Below are positions 7,042 through 14,771 of a stretch of DNA of 42,037 nucleotides, piece after piece. The stretch lies in NCBI RefSeq assembly GCF_046292685.1, contig NZ_JBKBQM010000030.1, positions 1-42,037 on the forward strand, read 5' to 3'. Source of the stretch: Wagnerdoeblera sp046292685. GTDB lineage: Bacteria; Pseudomonadota; Alphaproteobacteria; Rhodobacterales; Rhodobacteraceae. The notes beneath the pieces were generated by a model, which searched no databases, was not told the DNA's origin, and was given only the letters and a program-made list of their open reading frames with translations. A program made the position numbers and the translations under genes. How positions within the stretch are numbered: the stretch's first letter is position 1; each line of letters starts with the position of its first letter.

Positions 7042-8214
7042 ATGCCCGAACATTCCTCGCCCCAGGCCATGCCCGCGCAATCCGGGGCACAACCGGACAA
7101 GACCACCCTGCCCTCCGTGGTTGCCGCACCAAGGCCGGCGTCGCCCGGCCGCCGGGGGCCCGCGCGCCGCCTGTGGCTGTGGGCCGGCGCGGGTCTGTTC
7201 GGCGCGGCCGCCGGCCTTGCCCTGATCCTGCAGCCCTGGGCGCCGCGCGCTGTTCCCGTGGCGGTCGAGACCGCGGCCCTTGCGCCGGCCACGCGGGTTC
7301 TGGCCGTCAACGGCCGGATCGCGGCGGAACATTCGGTCGGGGTGCGGCCGCTTGTCAGCGGCCGGATCGCCCGGGTGCAGGTCGCCGAAGGCGACACGGT
7401 GCGCCCCGGCGACGAGCTGGTGCAGATCGACGCCAGCGCCCCGCAGGCCGCCTTGCGCCAGGCGGTTGCAGGTCTGGATGCCGCGCTGGTGGCCCAGGCC
7501 CAGGCGCAGGCCACGCTGGAACGCAGCCGCGCGCTCGGGCCCAACGTCGCGCGCACCACGCTCGAAACCGCCGAAGCGGCCGCGCGCACGGCCGCGCAGG
7601 AGGTGGCACGCATGACCGCGCTGGTCGATCAGGCGCAGATCCAGCTTGCGAACTTCACGGTCCGTGCGCCGATGGCCGGCACGGTGCTGTCGCTGAACGC
7701 CGCACCGGGCCAGAGCGTGGACCCCTCGACCCTGCTGATGACGCTGGCCGATCTGGGCCGGCTGGTCGTCGAAACGGACGTGGACGAGGCCTATGCCACG
7801 CAGATCCGCGAGGACATGCCCGCCGTCCTGCAACTTGTCGGCGAAACGGCCACCCGCGCCGGCCGCGTGCGCCTTGTCTCGCAACGGGTGGATGCGGCGA
7901 CGGGCGGCCTTGCGGTCAAGCTGGCCTTCGACGCGCCGGTAACCGCCCCGGTCGGGCTGACGGTCGCGGTCAACATCGTCATCGAGCGGCGCGATGCCGC
8001 GCTGACCGTTCCCCGCGCCGCCCTGCGCACCGAGGATGGCCGGCCCGGCGTGCTGGTGGTAACCGACGGGGTGGCCCGGTTGCGCCCGGTGTCCGTGATC
8101 GACTGGCCGGCGCCCCGCCTGATCGTGACCGAAGGGCTCGTCCCCGGCGACGTGGTGATCCGCGACGCGACCGGCATCGCCGACGGGCAGCCCGTGCGGG
8201 TGGAGCAGCCCTGA
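7042..8214 (+). CDS. HlyD/MacA-type periplasmic adaptor of an ABC exporter
   Basis: A membrane-fusion protein of about 390 residues. A Pro/Ser-rich cytoplasmic N-terminus of roughly 45 residues leads into one transmembrane helix (LWLWAGAGLFGAAAGLALIL). A lipoyl-like half follows (RIARVQVAEGDTVRPGDELVQI), then an alpha-hairpin with alternating Ala/Gln/Glu, the second lipoyl half (FTVRAPMAGTVLSLNAAPGQSV) and beta-barrel domains. It should link the inner-membrane permease to the periplasm or an outer-membrane channel. The start could be 7042 or the in-frame ATG at 6985; neither has a clear ribosome-binding site. The stop overlaps the permease ATG by one base. The cargo is unknown. Confidence 0.85.
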   Translation: MPEHSSPQAMPAQSGAQPDKTTLPSVVAAPRPASPGRRGPARRLWLWAGAGLFGAAAGLALILQPWAPRAVPVAVETAALAPATRVLAVNGRIAAEHSVGVRPLVSGRIARVQVAEGDTVRPGDELVQIDASAPQAALRQAVAGLDAALVAQAQAQATLERSRALGPNVARTTLETAEAAARTAAQEVARMTALVDQAQIQLANFTVRAPMAGTVLSLNAAPGQSVDPSTLLMTLADLGRLVVETDVDEAYATQIREDMPAVLQLVGETATRAGRVRLVSQRVDAATGGLAVKLAFDAPVTAPVGLTVAVNIVIERRDAALTVPRAALRTEDGRPGVLVVTDGVARLRPVSVIDWPAPRLIVTEGLVPGDVVIRDATGIADGQPVRVEQP

Positions 8215-9419
8215 TGCTCTACGGCCTCAAGATCGCCCTGCGCTACCTGACCGCCAGCAAGGCGCAGACCGCGCTGCTGGTGCTGGGCGTCGCGGCAGGC
8301 GTGTTCATCTTCATCTTCATGTCGGCGCTGATCGGCGGGCTGGCGGATTTCATCACGGCGCGCACGGTGGGCGACATCAGCCATGTCACCATCAAGGCCG
8401 AAGACGCCGATCCGCCGATCCTGATTGCGCCGGACGGGCATGTGCTGGCCGTCGCCGAACGGGCGCGCACCCGCACCGCCACGCTGGCCGACGCCGCCAC
8501 CTGGGTTCCGCTGATCGAAACGGTGCCCGGCGTCGTTGCGGTTTCGCCGCAGATCACCGGCGCGGGGTTCCTGGCCCGCGGGGCGCAGTCGGTGCAGGTC
8601 AGCGTGACCGGGGTCGAACCCGGGCGCGAATCCGCCATCCTGAACCTCGAACGCTACATGGTCCAGGGGTCGGCCCGGCTGGGGTCGGGGCTGATCGTGC
8701 TGGGCCAGACGCTGGCCGACGACCTGTCGCTGCGGCTCGGCCAGACGCTGCGGGTGCAATCCTCGCAAGGCGTGTCGATGGTGCTGACCCTGAGCGGCAT
8801 CTACAAGACCGGCAACGGCATGATCGACCGCAGCAGCGTCCATGTCGGCCTGTCCACCGCGCGCACGCTGTTTGCCCTGCCCCAGGGCGTGACCCGCATC
8901 GAGATCAAGCTGAGCGACCTGAACGCGGCCGATGCCACGGCGCTGCGCATCCGGGCGCTGACGGGACTCGATGCCGTGTCCTGGACCGAAGGCGCCGAAC
9001 AGCTGATGGAGGCGCTGGATGCGCAGGCCCAGACCGGGTATTTCCTCAAGTCCTTCGCCCTCATCACCATCGTGATCGGGGTGGCCTCGGCGCTGCTCTT
9101 GTCCACCTACCGGCGCCGGCCGGAAATCGGGATCATGCGCGCGATGGGCGCCGGGCGCGGCTTCGTGGTCTTCGTGTTCGTGACCCAGGGGGCGCTGGTC
9201 GGGCTGTTCGGCGGGGTGACGGGGGCGGCCCTGGGCTATCTGGCGCTGCTGCCCTTTCCCCCGCGCGATGCGTTCCGGCCCGGCACCCTGCCGATGGACA
9301 TCACGCAAGGCTCCTACGGGCTGGCCATCGCGCTGACCGTCCTCGGCGCGGTTCTGGCCTCGATCCTGCCGGCGCGGGCGGCGGCGCGGGTCGATCCGGT
9401 TTCGGCGATCGGGCAATGA
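8214..9419 (+). CDS. FtsX/MacB-type ABC transporter permease
   Basis: A 401-residue permease with the MacB/LolC-like plan: an N-terminal transmembrane helix (about 17-45), a large periplasmic domain (about 46-280), and three C-terminal helices in an FtsX domain (from SFALITIVIGVASALLLSTY). The cytoplasmic RRRPEIGIMRAMGA segment is typical of coupling to the ATPase. Such systems use mechanotransmission to move lipoproteins, peptides or small molecules from the periplasm rather than classic transmembrane transport. It is coupled translationally on both sides: TGATG with the adaptor and ATGA with the ATPase. Substrate specificity cannot be read from the sequence. Confidence 0.88.
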   Translation: MLYGLKIALRYLTASKAQTALLVLGVAAGVFIFIFMSALIGGLADFITARTVGDISHVTIKAEDADPPILIAPDGHVLAVAERARTRTATLADAATWVPLIETVPGVVAVSPQITGAGFLARGAQSVQVSVTGVEPGRESAILNLERYMVQGSARLGSGLIVLGQTLADDLSLRLGQTLRVQSSQGVSMVLTLSGIYKTGNGMIDRSSVHVGLSTARTLFALPQGVTRIEIKLSDLNAADATALRIRALTGLDAVSWTEGAEQLMEALDAQAQTGYFLKSFALITIVIGVASALLLSTYRRRPEIGIMRAMGAGRGFVVFVFVTQGALVGLFGGVTGAALGYLALLPFPPRDAFRPGTLPMDITQGSYGLAIALTVLGAVLASILPARAAARVDPVSAIGQ

Positions 9420-10093
9420 GCGCGCTGGTCGAGGTGGCAGGGCTGGTCAAGACCTTCGGCTCGGACGAGGCCGAGACGCGGGTGCTGCGCGGCCTTTCGC
9501 TGACGCTGCAAGCCGGCGAGCTGACCGCGCTGCTGGGGCCTTCCGGCTCGGGCAAGAGCACGCTCCTGACGATTCTCGGCACGCTGATGAAGCCCACGTC
9601 GGGCAGCCACCGGATGCTTGGGGTCGATCTGGTCGCGGCCGACGACCGGGCGCTGACGGACTTCCGCAACCGGCACATCGGCTTCGTGTTCCAGTTCCAC
9701 AACCTGCTGCCCGACTTCACGGCGCTGGAAAACGTGATCTTTCCAAGCGCCGTGCGCGCCGGGCGCGAGACGGCCGCCGCGCGGGCCCGCGGGCGCGACC
9801 TGCTGGCCCGCATGGGGCTGGCCGACCGGATCGACTTTCCCACCGCCAAGCTTTCGGGCGGCCAGAAACAGCGCGTGGCCGTGGCGCGCGCGCTGATGAA
9901 CCGGCCCGAACTGGTGCTGGCCGACGAACCCACGGGCAATCTCGACCGTGTTTCGGCGATGCAGGTCATGGCGCTGGTCGCCGAAATCAACCGCGACGAG
10001 GGCACGACCTTCCTGATCTCGACGCATGACGACAAGATCGCGGGCTTTTGCCGGCGCCAGGTCGTGGTGGGCGACGGGCTGGTCACCGGCTAG
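9416..10093 (+). CDS. MacB/LolD-type ABC transporter ATP-binding protein
   Basis: A 225-residue ATPase. Walker A GPSGSGKST is at residues 41-49, the Q-loop Gln near 93 (FVFQFHN), signature LSGGQKQR at 146-153, Walker B VLADEP at 167-172, and the H-loop in ISTHDDK. It powers the permease encoded immediately upstream, whose stop codon it overlaps by four bases (ATGA). Together with the adaptor it makes a complete tripartite exporter lacking only an outer-membrane partner. Length and motifs are normal for the LolD/MacB class. Confidence 0.92.
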   Translation: MSALVEVAGLVKTFGSDEAETRVLRGLSLTLQAGELTALLGPSGSGKSTLLTILGTLMKPTSGSHRMLGVDLVAADDRALTDFRNRHIGFVFQFHNLLPDFTALENVIFPSAVRAGRETAAARARGRDLLARMGLADRIDFPTAKLSGGQKQRVAVARALMNRPELVLADEPTGNLDRVSAMQVMALVAEINRDEGTTFLISTHDDKIAGFCRRQVVVGDGLVTG

Positions 10094-10094
10094 G

Positions 10095-10460
10095 ATGCCG
10101 CTGGCCCCTCGGGCGGTTCTGCCGGGTGCCGGTTTCCCCCGTCGCGGGCCCCTGTCGCGGGCCCGGGGCCTGCGCCTTATCGCTTCGGGCCCTGCAGGGC
10201 TTCGGCCGCCAGCGTCTTGCGCTCCATCGGCAGCCGGGCGCGAGCTCGGCGCCCTGCCGGCGGATTTCGCCGCCCTGACCGAAGCCCTCAAGGTCGTGCA
10301 GGATCTGCGCCCCCGGCTCGACGGGATCGAGGCGAGGGTCAAGCGGAATGTCCGCACCCCTGACCTGGCTTGCGCTCGCGCTCGGCGCGCTGCCGCGCCG
10401 CAGCGCCCGCAAGGCGGCACGGCGCCGGCCCCACCCGGGATCCCCGCCCAGGCGCCCTAA
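10095..10460 (+). CDS. Uncertain hypothetical ORF after the ABC exporter
   Basis: A 121-codon frame opens 2 bp after the exporter ATPase stop. Most of it is Pro/Arg/Ala-rich and unconvincing. The middle (about residues 52-82, with LPADFAALTEALKVVQDL and RPRLDGIEARVKR) has an amphipathic heptad pattern like a short coiled coil. It may be a real small protein, a decayed gene fragment, or chance. Its stop overlaps the stop of the convergent small gene by 4 bases. I do not recognise a family. No other gene fills 10094-10456. Confidence 0.25.
   Translation: MPLAPRAVLPGAGFPRRGPLSRARGLRLIASGPAGLRPPASCAPSAAGRELGALPADFAALTEALKVVQDLRPRLDGIEARVKRNVRTPDLACARARRAAAPQRPQGGTAPAPPGIPAQAP
10141..10164. repeat. 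13-bp-period direct repeat
   Basis: GTCGCGGGCCC occurs twice (10141-10151 and 10154-10164) separated by CT, in the weakly coding stretch behind the exporter. A 12-bp palindrome, GCCCTGCAGGGC, follows at 10189-10200. Confidence 0.6.
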
Positions 10461-10479
10461 GGCGCCGGCCCCACCCGGG
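10421..10479. repeat. 19-bp direct repeat around a convergent gene end
   Basis: The 19-bp sequence beginning GGCGCCGGCCCC is present at 10421-10439 and again at 10461-10479, exactly 40 bp apart. Between and within them GGCGCC-CTAA-GGCGCC (10451-10466) can form a short hairpin over the TAG stop of the minus-strand gene. No T-tract follows. Confidence 0.6.
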
Positions 10480-10747
10480 CCGCACGCCCGCCGCGGCGGC
10501 GGGGGGCAGCCCCCGGGGCCAGCGCCGCGGTCAGCAGCCGGCTCATCGGGTGGTCGGGCCGGCCTTCGGCATGGCGCACCAGCAGCACGCGCAGCGCCTC
10601 GGTCTGGTCCACCCCGGCGCGCAGCGACAGCGCCCAGTCGATCAGGATCGACCGGCACTCGGCATCGCCGATGCCAGCGATGTTGTAGGCTTCGCGGATC
10701 AGCCCCTTGGGGTCGGCATCGGTCAGGTCCATCAGGCGGCGTCCCAT
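10457..10747 (-). CDS. Conserved hypothetical protein downstream of glnE
   Basis: A 96-residue soluble protein with a helical core: DLTDADPKGLIREAYNIAG, then AECRSILIDWALSL and QTEALRVLLVRHAEG. The last 20 residues are Ala/Pro/Arg-rich. I do not recognise a characterised family. The ATG at 10747 lies 4 bp after the glnE stop, so it is probably cotranscribed with glnE. An alternative start at 10732 removes five residues. No clear ribosome-binding site is visible, which suggests coupling to glnE translation. A link to nitrogen control is only inferred from position. Confidence 0.65.
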   Translation of the reverse strand: MGRRLMDLTDADPKGLIREAYNIAGIGDAECRSILIDWALSLRAGVDQTEALRVLLVRHAEGRPDHPMSRLLTAALAPGAAPRRRGGRAARVGPAP

Positions 10748-10751
10748 GTGG

Positions 10752-13520
10752 TTATCCGGCAAGTGCAGCAGAGATGATCCGATCGGCCTCGGCGGCAAGG
10801 GTTTCCAGCCGCGCGGCCAGCGCCTCGGCGCTGTCGGCGCCCGTTTCCCGCAGGACGAAGGCCCGCCCGCCCAGCCCCATGCGCGACGGGTCGGGCACGG
10901 CCAGCGACAACAGCCGCCCCGCCGCCTGCACCTGCCACAACAGGCGCAAGGCAGCGGCCAGGGCGGCCTCCTCGGCCTTGCCGATCACGCCGGCGCGCAA
11001 GCCCGCGCGCAGCTGCGCCTCGGTGCGGCGCGCCGGGTCGCCGGCGATCAGGGCGCAGGTCTGGGCCATCAGCTCGATGTCCAGCAGCCGGCCGGGGCCG
11101 GCCTTGGCCTCCCACCCGCCGCCGGGCTTGTGCGCCAGCAGGCGGGCGCGCATGTCGGCCACGTCGGGGCGCACCTGCGCGCCCTTGCCCTTGGCTGCCA
11201 GCACCGCGCGCCGGACTGCCTCGACCGCCTCGGCCAGCGCGGGGTTGCCGGCCAGCGGGCGCGCGCGGGTCAGCGCCAGATGTTCCCAGGTCCAGGCTTC
11301 GGTTTCCTGATAGTCGCGGAACGCGGCCAGCGCGGTGGCCACCGGCCCTTGCCGCCCCGAAGGCCGCAGGCGCATGTCCACCTCGTAAAGCCGCCCGGCC
11401 GGCATCGGCGCCGACAGCGCGGTGACCAGCGCCTGCGTCAGCCGGGCGTAATAGGCCCGCGTCGCCAGCGGCCGCGGCCCGGCCGACTGGTCCACCCCCG
11501 CCGGGTCGTAGATCACGATCAGGTCGAGGTCCGACCCTGCGTTCAGCCGCCCGGCGCCCAGGCTGCCCATGCCCACCACCACCGCGCCCGCCCCCGGCAA
11601 GGGCCCGTGCTTGCGGCCGAATTCCTCCACCACCACCGGCCAGACGGCGGCCAGCACCGCCTCGGCCAGGTCGGCATATTGCTTGCCGGCCTCGAAGGCG
11701 TCGATCAGCCCGCGCAAGTGGTGCACGCCGATGCGGAAATGCCATTCCTTCATCCAGACCCGCGCCAGGTCCAGGCGCTTTTCGTAATCGGCCGCTCCCG
11801 CCATCTGTGCCGCCAGCCCCTGCGCCAGCCCCGCCACCCCCGGCCAGGGTGCAAAGAAGCTGCCGCCGATCACCGCGTCCAGCACGGCCGAATTGCGGCT
11901 CAGGTGGCGCGCCAGTTCCGGCGCGGTGGCGGCGATATCGACGATCAGGTCGATCAGCGTGGGGTTGGCCTCGAACAGCGAAAACACCTGCACCCCGGCG
12001 GGCAGGCCGGCCAGAAAGCCGTCGAAGGCGGCCAGCGCCTCCTCGGGGTTGGCCGCGCGCATCATCCGGGTCAGAATCTGCGGGCGCAGGCGTTTCCAGA
12101 TTTCCACCGCCCGGGTCGAGCGCAGCGCCGGATAGCTGCGCCAGCCTTCGACCGTTTCGGCCATGCGCGGGGTCAGCTCGGGGCCTTCCTCGGCCTTGCC
12201 GGGGGCAAAGAAGCTTTCGGTCAGCTCGGCCACGCGCATCAGCCGGGCCAGCAGCTCGCGCCGGAACCGCGCCGGGTCGGCCTCGCCGCAAAAGCTGGCG
12301 ATGCGCGCGATGCCTTCGGCGCTGGCGGGCATGCGGTGGGTCTGGGCATCCTGCACCATTTGCAGGCGGTGCTCGATCTCGCGGTGCGCGCGGTAAAGCG
12401 CGGTCAGCTCGGCCGCCACCTCGGCCGGCACCCAGCCCTTGGCCGCCAGCGCCGCCAGCCCCCCCACCGTGGTGCGGTCGCGCAACGACGGGTCGCGCCC
12501 GCCGGCGATCAGCTGCCGGGTCTGGGTGAAGAACTCGATCTCCCGGATGCCGCCGATGCCCAGCTTCATGTCGTGATCCTCGACCACCACCGGCCCTGCC
12601 AGGCCCTTGTGGTCGCGGATGCGCAGCCGCATGTCGTGGGCGTCCTGGATGGCGGCGTAATCCAGGTGCCGGCGCCAGACGAAGGGGGTCAGCGTTTTCA
12701 GGAACCGCGCCCCTGCCGCCAGGTCGCCGCCGCAGGGGCGCGCCTTGATATAGGCCGCGCGTTCCCAGGTGCGGCCGACCGATTCGTAATACTGTTCCGC
12801 CGCCGCCATCGAAATGCACACCGGCGTGACGCTGGCATCGGGGCGCAGCCGCAGGTCGGTGCGAAAGACATAGCCTTCGCCGGTGATGTCCGACAACAGC
12901 GCCGTCAGCTTGCGCGTGACGCGGATGAAGGCGGCGCGCGCCTCGTGTTCCTGCCCGGGATAGCGGGTTTCGTCGAACAGGCAGATCAGGTCGATGTCCG
13001 AGGAATAGTTCAGCTCGCCCGCGCCGGTCTTGCCCATCGCCAGCACCACCATGCCGGCCGCGGTGGCGGCATCCTCGGGCACCGCGCCCGGCACCTTGCC
13101 GCGGCGGATCTCCTCGGCCACCAGCGCCTGCAGGCCCAGATCCACCGCCCGGTCCGACAGCGCGGTCAAGGCGCCGGTCACCGCCTCCAGCGGCCAGGCC
13201 CCGCCCAGGTCGGCCAGCGCGGCAAACAGCGCCACCCGCCGCTTGGCGCGGCGCAAGGCATCGGCCAGATCGCCCGGCGCCACCTCGGCCAGGGGGCACA
13301 GCACCCCCGGCACCACTGTTTCGGGCTCGGCCGCCAGGGCTGTGCGCAGCCATTCCGCCTCGCGCCCCATCAGGCCCTTCAGATAGGGGCTGCACCCGGC
13401 CGCACCGCCGATCAGCCCGGCGAGCTCTGGGCCCAGGTCGGCAAAGGCGCGCGCCGCATCGGCCCCCGCGTCGCGGTCGAACGGGATCGGCTGGCGGGTC
13501 AGGCGGGCGGCAAGCGTCAT
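10752..13520 (-). CDS. glnE: Bifunctional glutamine synthetase adenylyltransferase/deadenylase
   Basis: A 922-residue GlnE. It carries two nucleotidyltransferase modules, each with the G-(S/T)-x-D-x-D signature: GKTGAGELNYSSDIDLICLFD near 163-183 (deadenylylation side) and GSLGAGRLNAGSDLDLIVIYD in the C-terminal half (adenylylation side), each followed by a helical GlnD-PII-type domain. The enzyme modifies a tyrosine of glutamine synthetase in response to PII. The length matches the family. The start at 13520 (MTLAARLTRQ) is preferred over 13535, which adds MQDAG without better support. It diverges from the YbaK-type gene and is followed by a small hypothetical gene. Confidence 0.95.
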   Translation of the reverse strand: MTLAARLTRQPIPFDRDAGADAARAFADLGPELAGLIGGAAGCSPYLKGLMGREAEWLRTALAAEPETVVPGVLCPLAEVAPGDLADALRRAKRRVALFAALADLGGAWPLEAVTGALTALSDRAVDLGLQALVAEEIRRGKVPGAVPEDAATAAGMVVLAMGKTGAGELNYSSDIDLICLFDETRYPGQEHEARAAFIRVTRKLTALLSDITGEGYVFRTDLRLRPDASVTPVCISMAAAEQYYESVGRTWERAAYIKARPCGGDLAAGARFLKTLTPFVWRRHLDYAAIQDAHDMRLRIRDHKGLAGPVVVEDHDMKLGIGGIREIEFFTQTRQLIAGGRDPSLRDRTTVGGLAALAAKGWVPAEVAAELTALYRAHREIEHRLQMVQDAQTHRMPASAEGIARIASFCGEADPARFRRELLARLMRVAELTESFFAPGKAEEGPELTPRMAETVEGWRSYPALRSTRAVEIWKRLRPQILTRMMRAANPEEALAAFDGFLAGLPAGVQVFSLFEANPTLIDLIVDIAATAPELARHLSRNSAVLDAVIGGSFFAPWPGVAGLAQGLAAQMAGAADYEKRLDLARVWMKEWHFRIGVHHLRGLIDAFEAGKQYADLAEAVLAAVWPVVVEEFGRKHGPLPGAGAVVVGMGSLGAGRLNAGSDLDLIVIYDPAGVDQSAGPRPLATRAYYARLTQALVTALSAPMPAGRLYEVDMRLRPSGRQGPVATALAAFRDYQETEAWTWEHLALTRARPLAGNPALAEAVEAVRRAVLAAKGKGAQVRPDVADMRARLLAHKPGGGWEAKAGPGRLLDIELMAQTCALIAGDPARRTEAQLRAGLRAGVIGKAEEAALAAALRLLWQVQAAGRLLSLAVPDPSRMGLGGRAFVLRETGADSAEALAARLETLAAEADRIISAALAG

Positions 13521-13624
13521 GCCGGCATCCTGCACGCTGCAGCGCCCGCGTCAACGGCTTGCGCCCTGCGGACCGGCCCGCTACCTCTCGCCCCGTCCCC
13601 TCGCGCCCGGAGCCCGCCCCCCGC

Positions 13625-14092
13625 ATGAGCAGCCTTGCCCGCGTCACCGCCGCCCTCGTCGCCGCCGGGCTCGACCCCGACATCCGCGAAATGCCCTCCA
13701 GCACCCGCACCGCCGCCGAGGCCGCCGCCGCCGTCGGCTGCGCGCTGGACCAGATCGCCAAGTCGATCGTGTTCCGCGGCGAAACCAGCGGGCACGTCAA
13801 GCTGTTCCTCACCGCCGGCGGCAACCAAGTGGATCCCGCCCGCGCCAGCGCCCTGGCCGGCGAACCGCTGGGCAAGGCCGATGCCGCGCTGATCCGTGCC
13901 GAAACCGGCTTTGCCATCGGCGGGGTCGCCCCCGTCGGCCACCTCGCGCCGCTGCCGGTCTGGATCGACCCGCGGCTTTTCGATTTCGCCGTGCTCTGGG
14001 CCGCGGCCGGCACCCCGCGCCACGTCTTTGCCATCGCGCCCGACACGCTGGCACGGCTGACCGGCGCCATCCGCGCGCCCTTCGCCGCCTGA
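13625..14092 (+). CDS. YbaK/ProX-type aminoacyl-tRNA deacylase
   Basis: A 155-residue YbaK/EbsC-like protein. The family's conserved lysine is in DQIAKSIVFRG (about residues 44-54), followed by the typical FLTAGGNQVDPARASALAGEPLGKAD and the GFAIGGVAPVGHL loop. Members hydrolyse mischarged aminoacyl-tRNAs such as Cys- or Ala-tRNA(Pro) in the cytoplasm. The exact specificity cannot be assigned from sequence. The start at 13625 (MSSLARV) is chosen because the preceding 22 codons of open frame are Arg/Pro-rich and lie in the gap divergent from glnE. Confidence 0.88.
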   Translation: MSSLARVTAALVAAGLDPDIREMPSSTRTAAEAAAAVGCALDQIAKSIVFRGETSGHVKLFLTAGGNQVDPARASALAGEPLGKADAALIRAETGFAIGGVAPVGHLAPLPVWIDPRLFDFAVLWAAAGTPRHVFAIAPDTLARLTGAIRAPFAA

Positions 14093-14094
14093 CG

Positions 14095-14134
14095 CCCCTG
14101 CGCGCCCCGGCGGACCCCTGCGCGCCCCGGCGGA
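14095..14134. repeat. Perfect 20-bp tandem duplication
   Basis: The 20-bp unit starting CCCCTGCGCGCC is present twice head to tail with no mismatch (14095-14114 and 14115-14134). It begins just after the deacylase stop and ends 6 bp before the first operator of the DUF2852 promoter. Confidence 0.85.
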
Positions 14135-14140
14135 CCCGGC

Positions 14141-14159
14141 ATGTGAAAATCTTTAACAT
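14141..14159. promoter_or_regulatory. Operator 1 upstream of DUF2852 gene
   Basis: ATGTGAA-AATCT-TTAACAT is a 7-5-7 inverted repeat with one mismatch, extended by C and G on the outside. It has the same arms and spacing as the palindrome at 14199-14217. The spacer between TGTGA and TAACA is 7 bp, one more than a CRP site. It lies just upstream of the candidate -35 box. Confidence 0.6.
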
Positions 14160-14165
14160 GCCCTC

Positions 14166-14194
14166 TTGAAACCCGCCCCGCCCTTTCCGATCTT
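14166..14194 (+). promoter_or_regulatory. Candidate promoter of DUF2852 gene
   Basis: TTGAAA (14166-14171) and GATCTT (14189-14194) are 17 bp apart. The pair lies exactly between two matching palindromes, which supports it as the controlled promoter. The -10 is weak. The CTTGAAA start also resembles heat-shock sigma promoters of alphaproteobacteria, but the match is not decisive. Confidence 0.45.
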
Positions 14195-14198
14195 GGGC

Positions 14199-14217
14199 AT
14201 GTGAAAGCCATTCACAT
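14199..14217. promoter_or_regulatory. Operator 2 upstream of DUF2852 gene
   Basis: ATGTGAA-AGCCA-TTCACAT is a perfect 7-5-7 palindrome of 19 bp. It begins 4 bp after the candidate -10, so it would cover the transcription start. Its centre is 58 bp from that of operator 1. This arrangement fits a dimeric repressor; the regulator family is not identifiable. Confidence 0.65.
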
Positions 14218-14245
14218 CACCGCCCAACCGACAAGGGATACCCGC

Positions 14246-14698
14246 ATGACCGACTACACCCTGCCCGCCCCGCGCCGCTCGTGGCTCGGTCGCGCCCAAG
14301 ACTGGATGGATGCCCGCGGCCGCGGCGCCTGGATCGCCGCCACGGTTCTGGCCTTCGTGTTCTTCTGGCCGCTCGGCCTCGCCCTCGTCGCCTGGATCAC
14401 CTACACCAACCGCTGGAGCAAGGACATGTTCAAGATGCACCGCCACACCCACGGCTGCGGCCGCATGGCCCGTCACGGCATGGCCGCGATGCGCCCCTCG
14501 GGCAACTCGGCCTTCGACGCCTACAAGGCCGACACCCTGCGCCGGCTGGAAGAGGAACAGGAGGCCTTCGAGGCCTTCCTCCAGCGCCTGCGCGAAGCCA
14601 AGGACAAGCAGGAGTTCGACGCCTTCATGGAAGACCGCGCCCGCGCCGCCCGCACCACGCCCCCGGCCGGCACGCCCGAAGGCTCGGGCGCCTACTGA
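14246..14698 (+). CDS. DUF2852 domain membrane-associated protein
   Basis: A 150-residue DUF2852 protein. One hydrophobic helix (WIAATVLAFVFFWPLGLALVAW, split here as WIAATVLAFVFF and WPLGLALVAW, about residues 30-51) is followed by a His/Met-rich stretch, MFKMHRHTHGCGRMARHGM (about 61-79). A charged coiled coil follows (about 92-130). The family has no established function that I know of. The His/Cys/Met cluster could bind a metal; that is inference. The start at 14246 has AAGGGA upstream. It has its own promoter region flanked by paired operators, so it is probably an inducible gene. The RDD gene follows after 73 bp. Confidence 0.8.
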   Translation: MTDYTLPAPRRSWLGRAQDWMDARGRGAWIAATVLAFVFFWPLGLALVAWITYTNRWSKDMFKMHRHTHGCGRMARHGMAAMRPSGNSAFDAYKADTLRRLEEEQEAFEAFLQRLREAKDKQEFDAFMEDRARAARTTPPAGTPEGSGAY

Positions 14699-14771
14699 CC
14701 CCCGCCTTCCGCCCCTTCGCCCCGGGCCGCCGCCGCTGCGGGCCGGGGCCCTTGCCCGACGGATGCCCGCC

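Noticed and set aside
10451..10466. GGCGCC-CTAA-GGCGCC as a terminator
   Set aside because: The arms are self-complementary restriction-site-like hexamers, no U-tract follows on either strand, and the sequence overlaps the stop codon of the minus gene.
10707..13628. Plus-strand 973-codon open frame opposite glnE
   Set aside because: The opposite strand encodes a complete GlnE with both catalytic motifs; the plus frame is a high-GC shadow rich in Arg, His and Gln. The same reasoning removes the long plus frames at 29150-32236 and 35058-38591.
14141..14217. CRP binding sites (TGTGA-N6-TCACA)
   Set aside because: Both palindromes have a 7-bp spacer between TGTGA and the other half, not 6. A consistent odd-length dyad points to another regulator.
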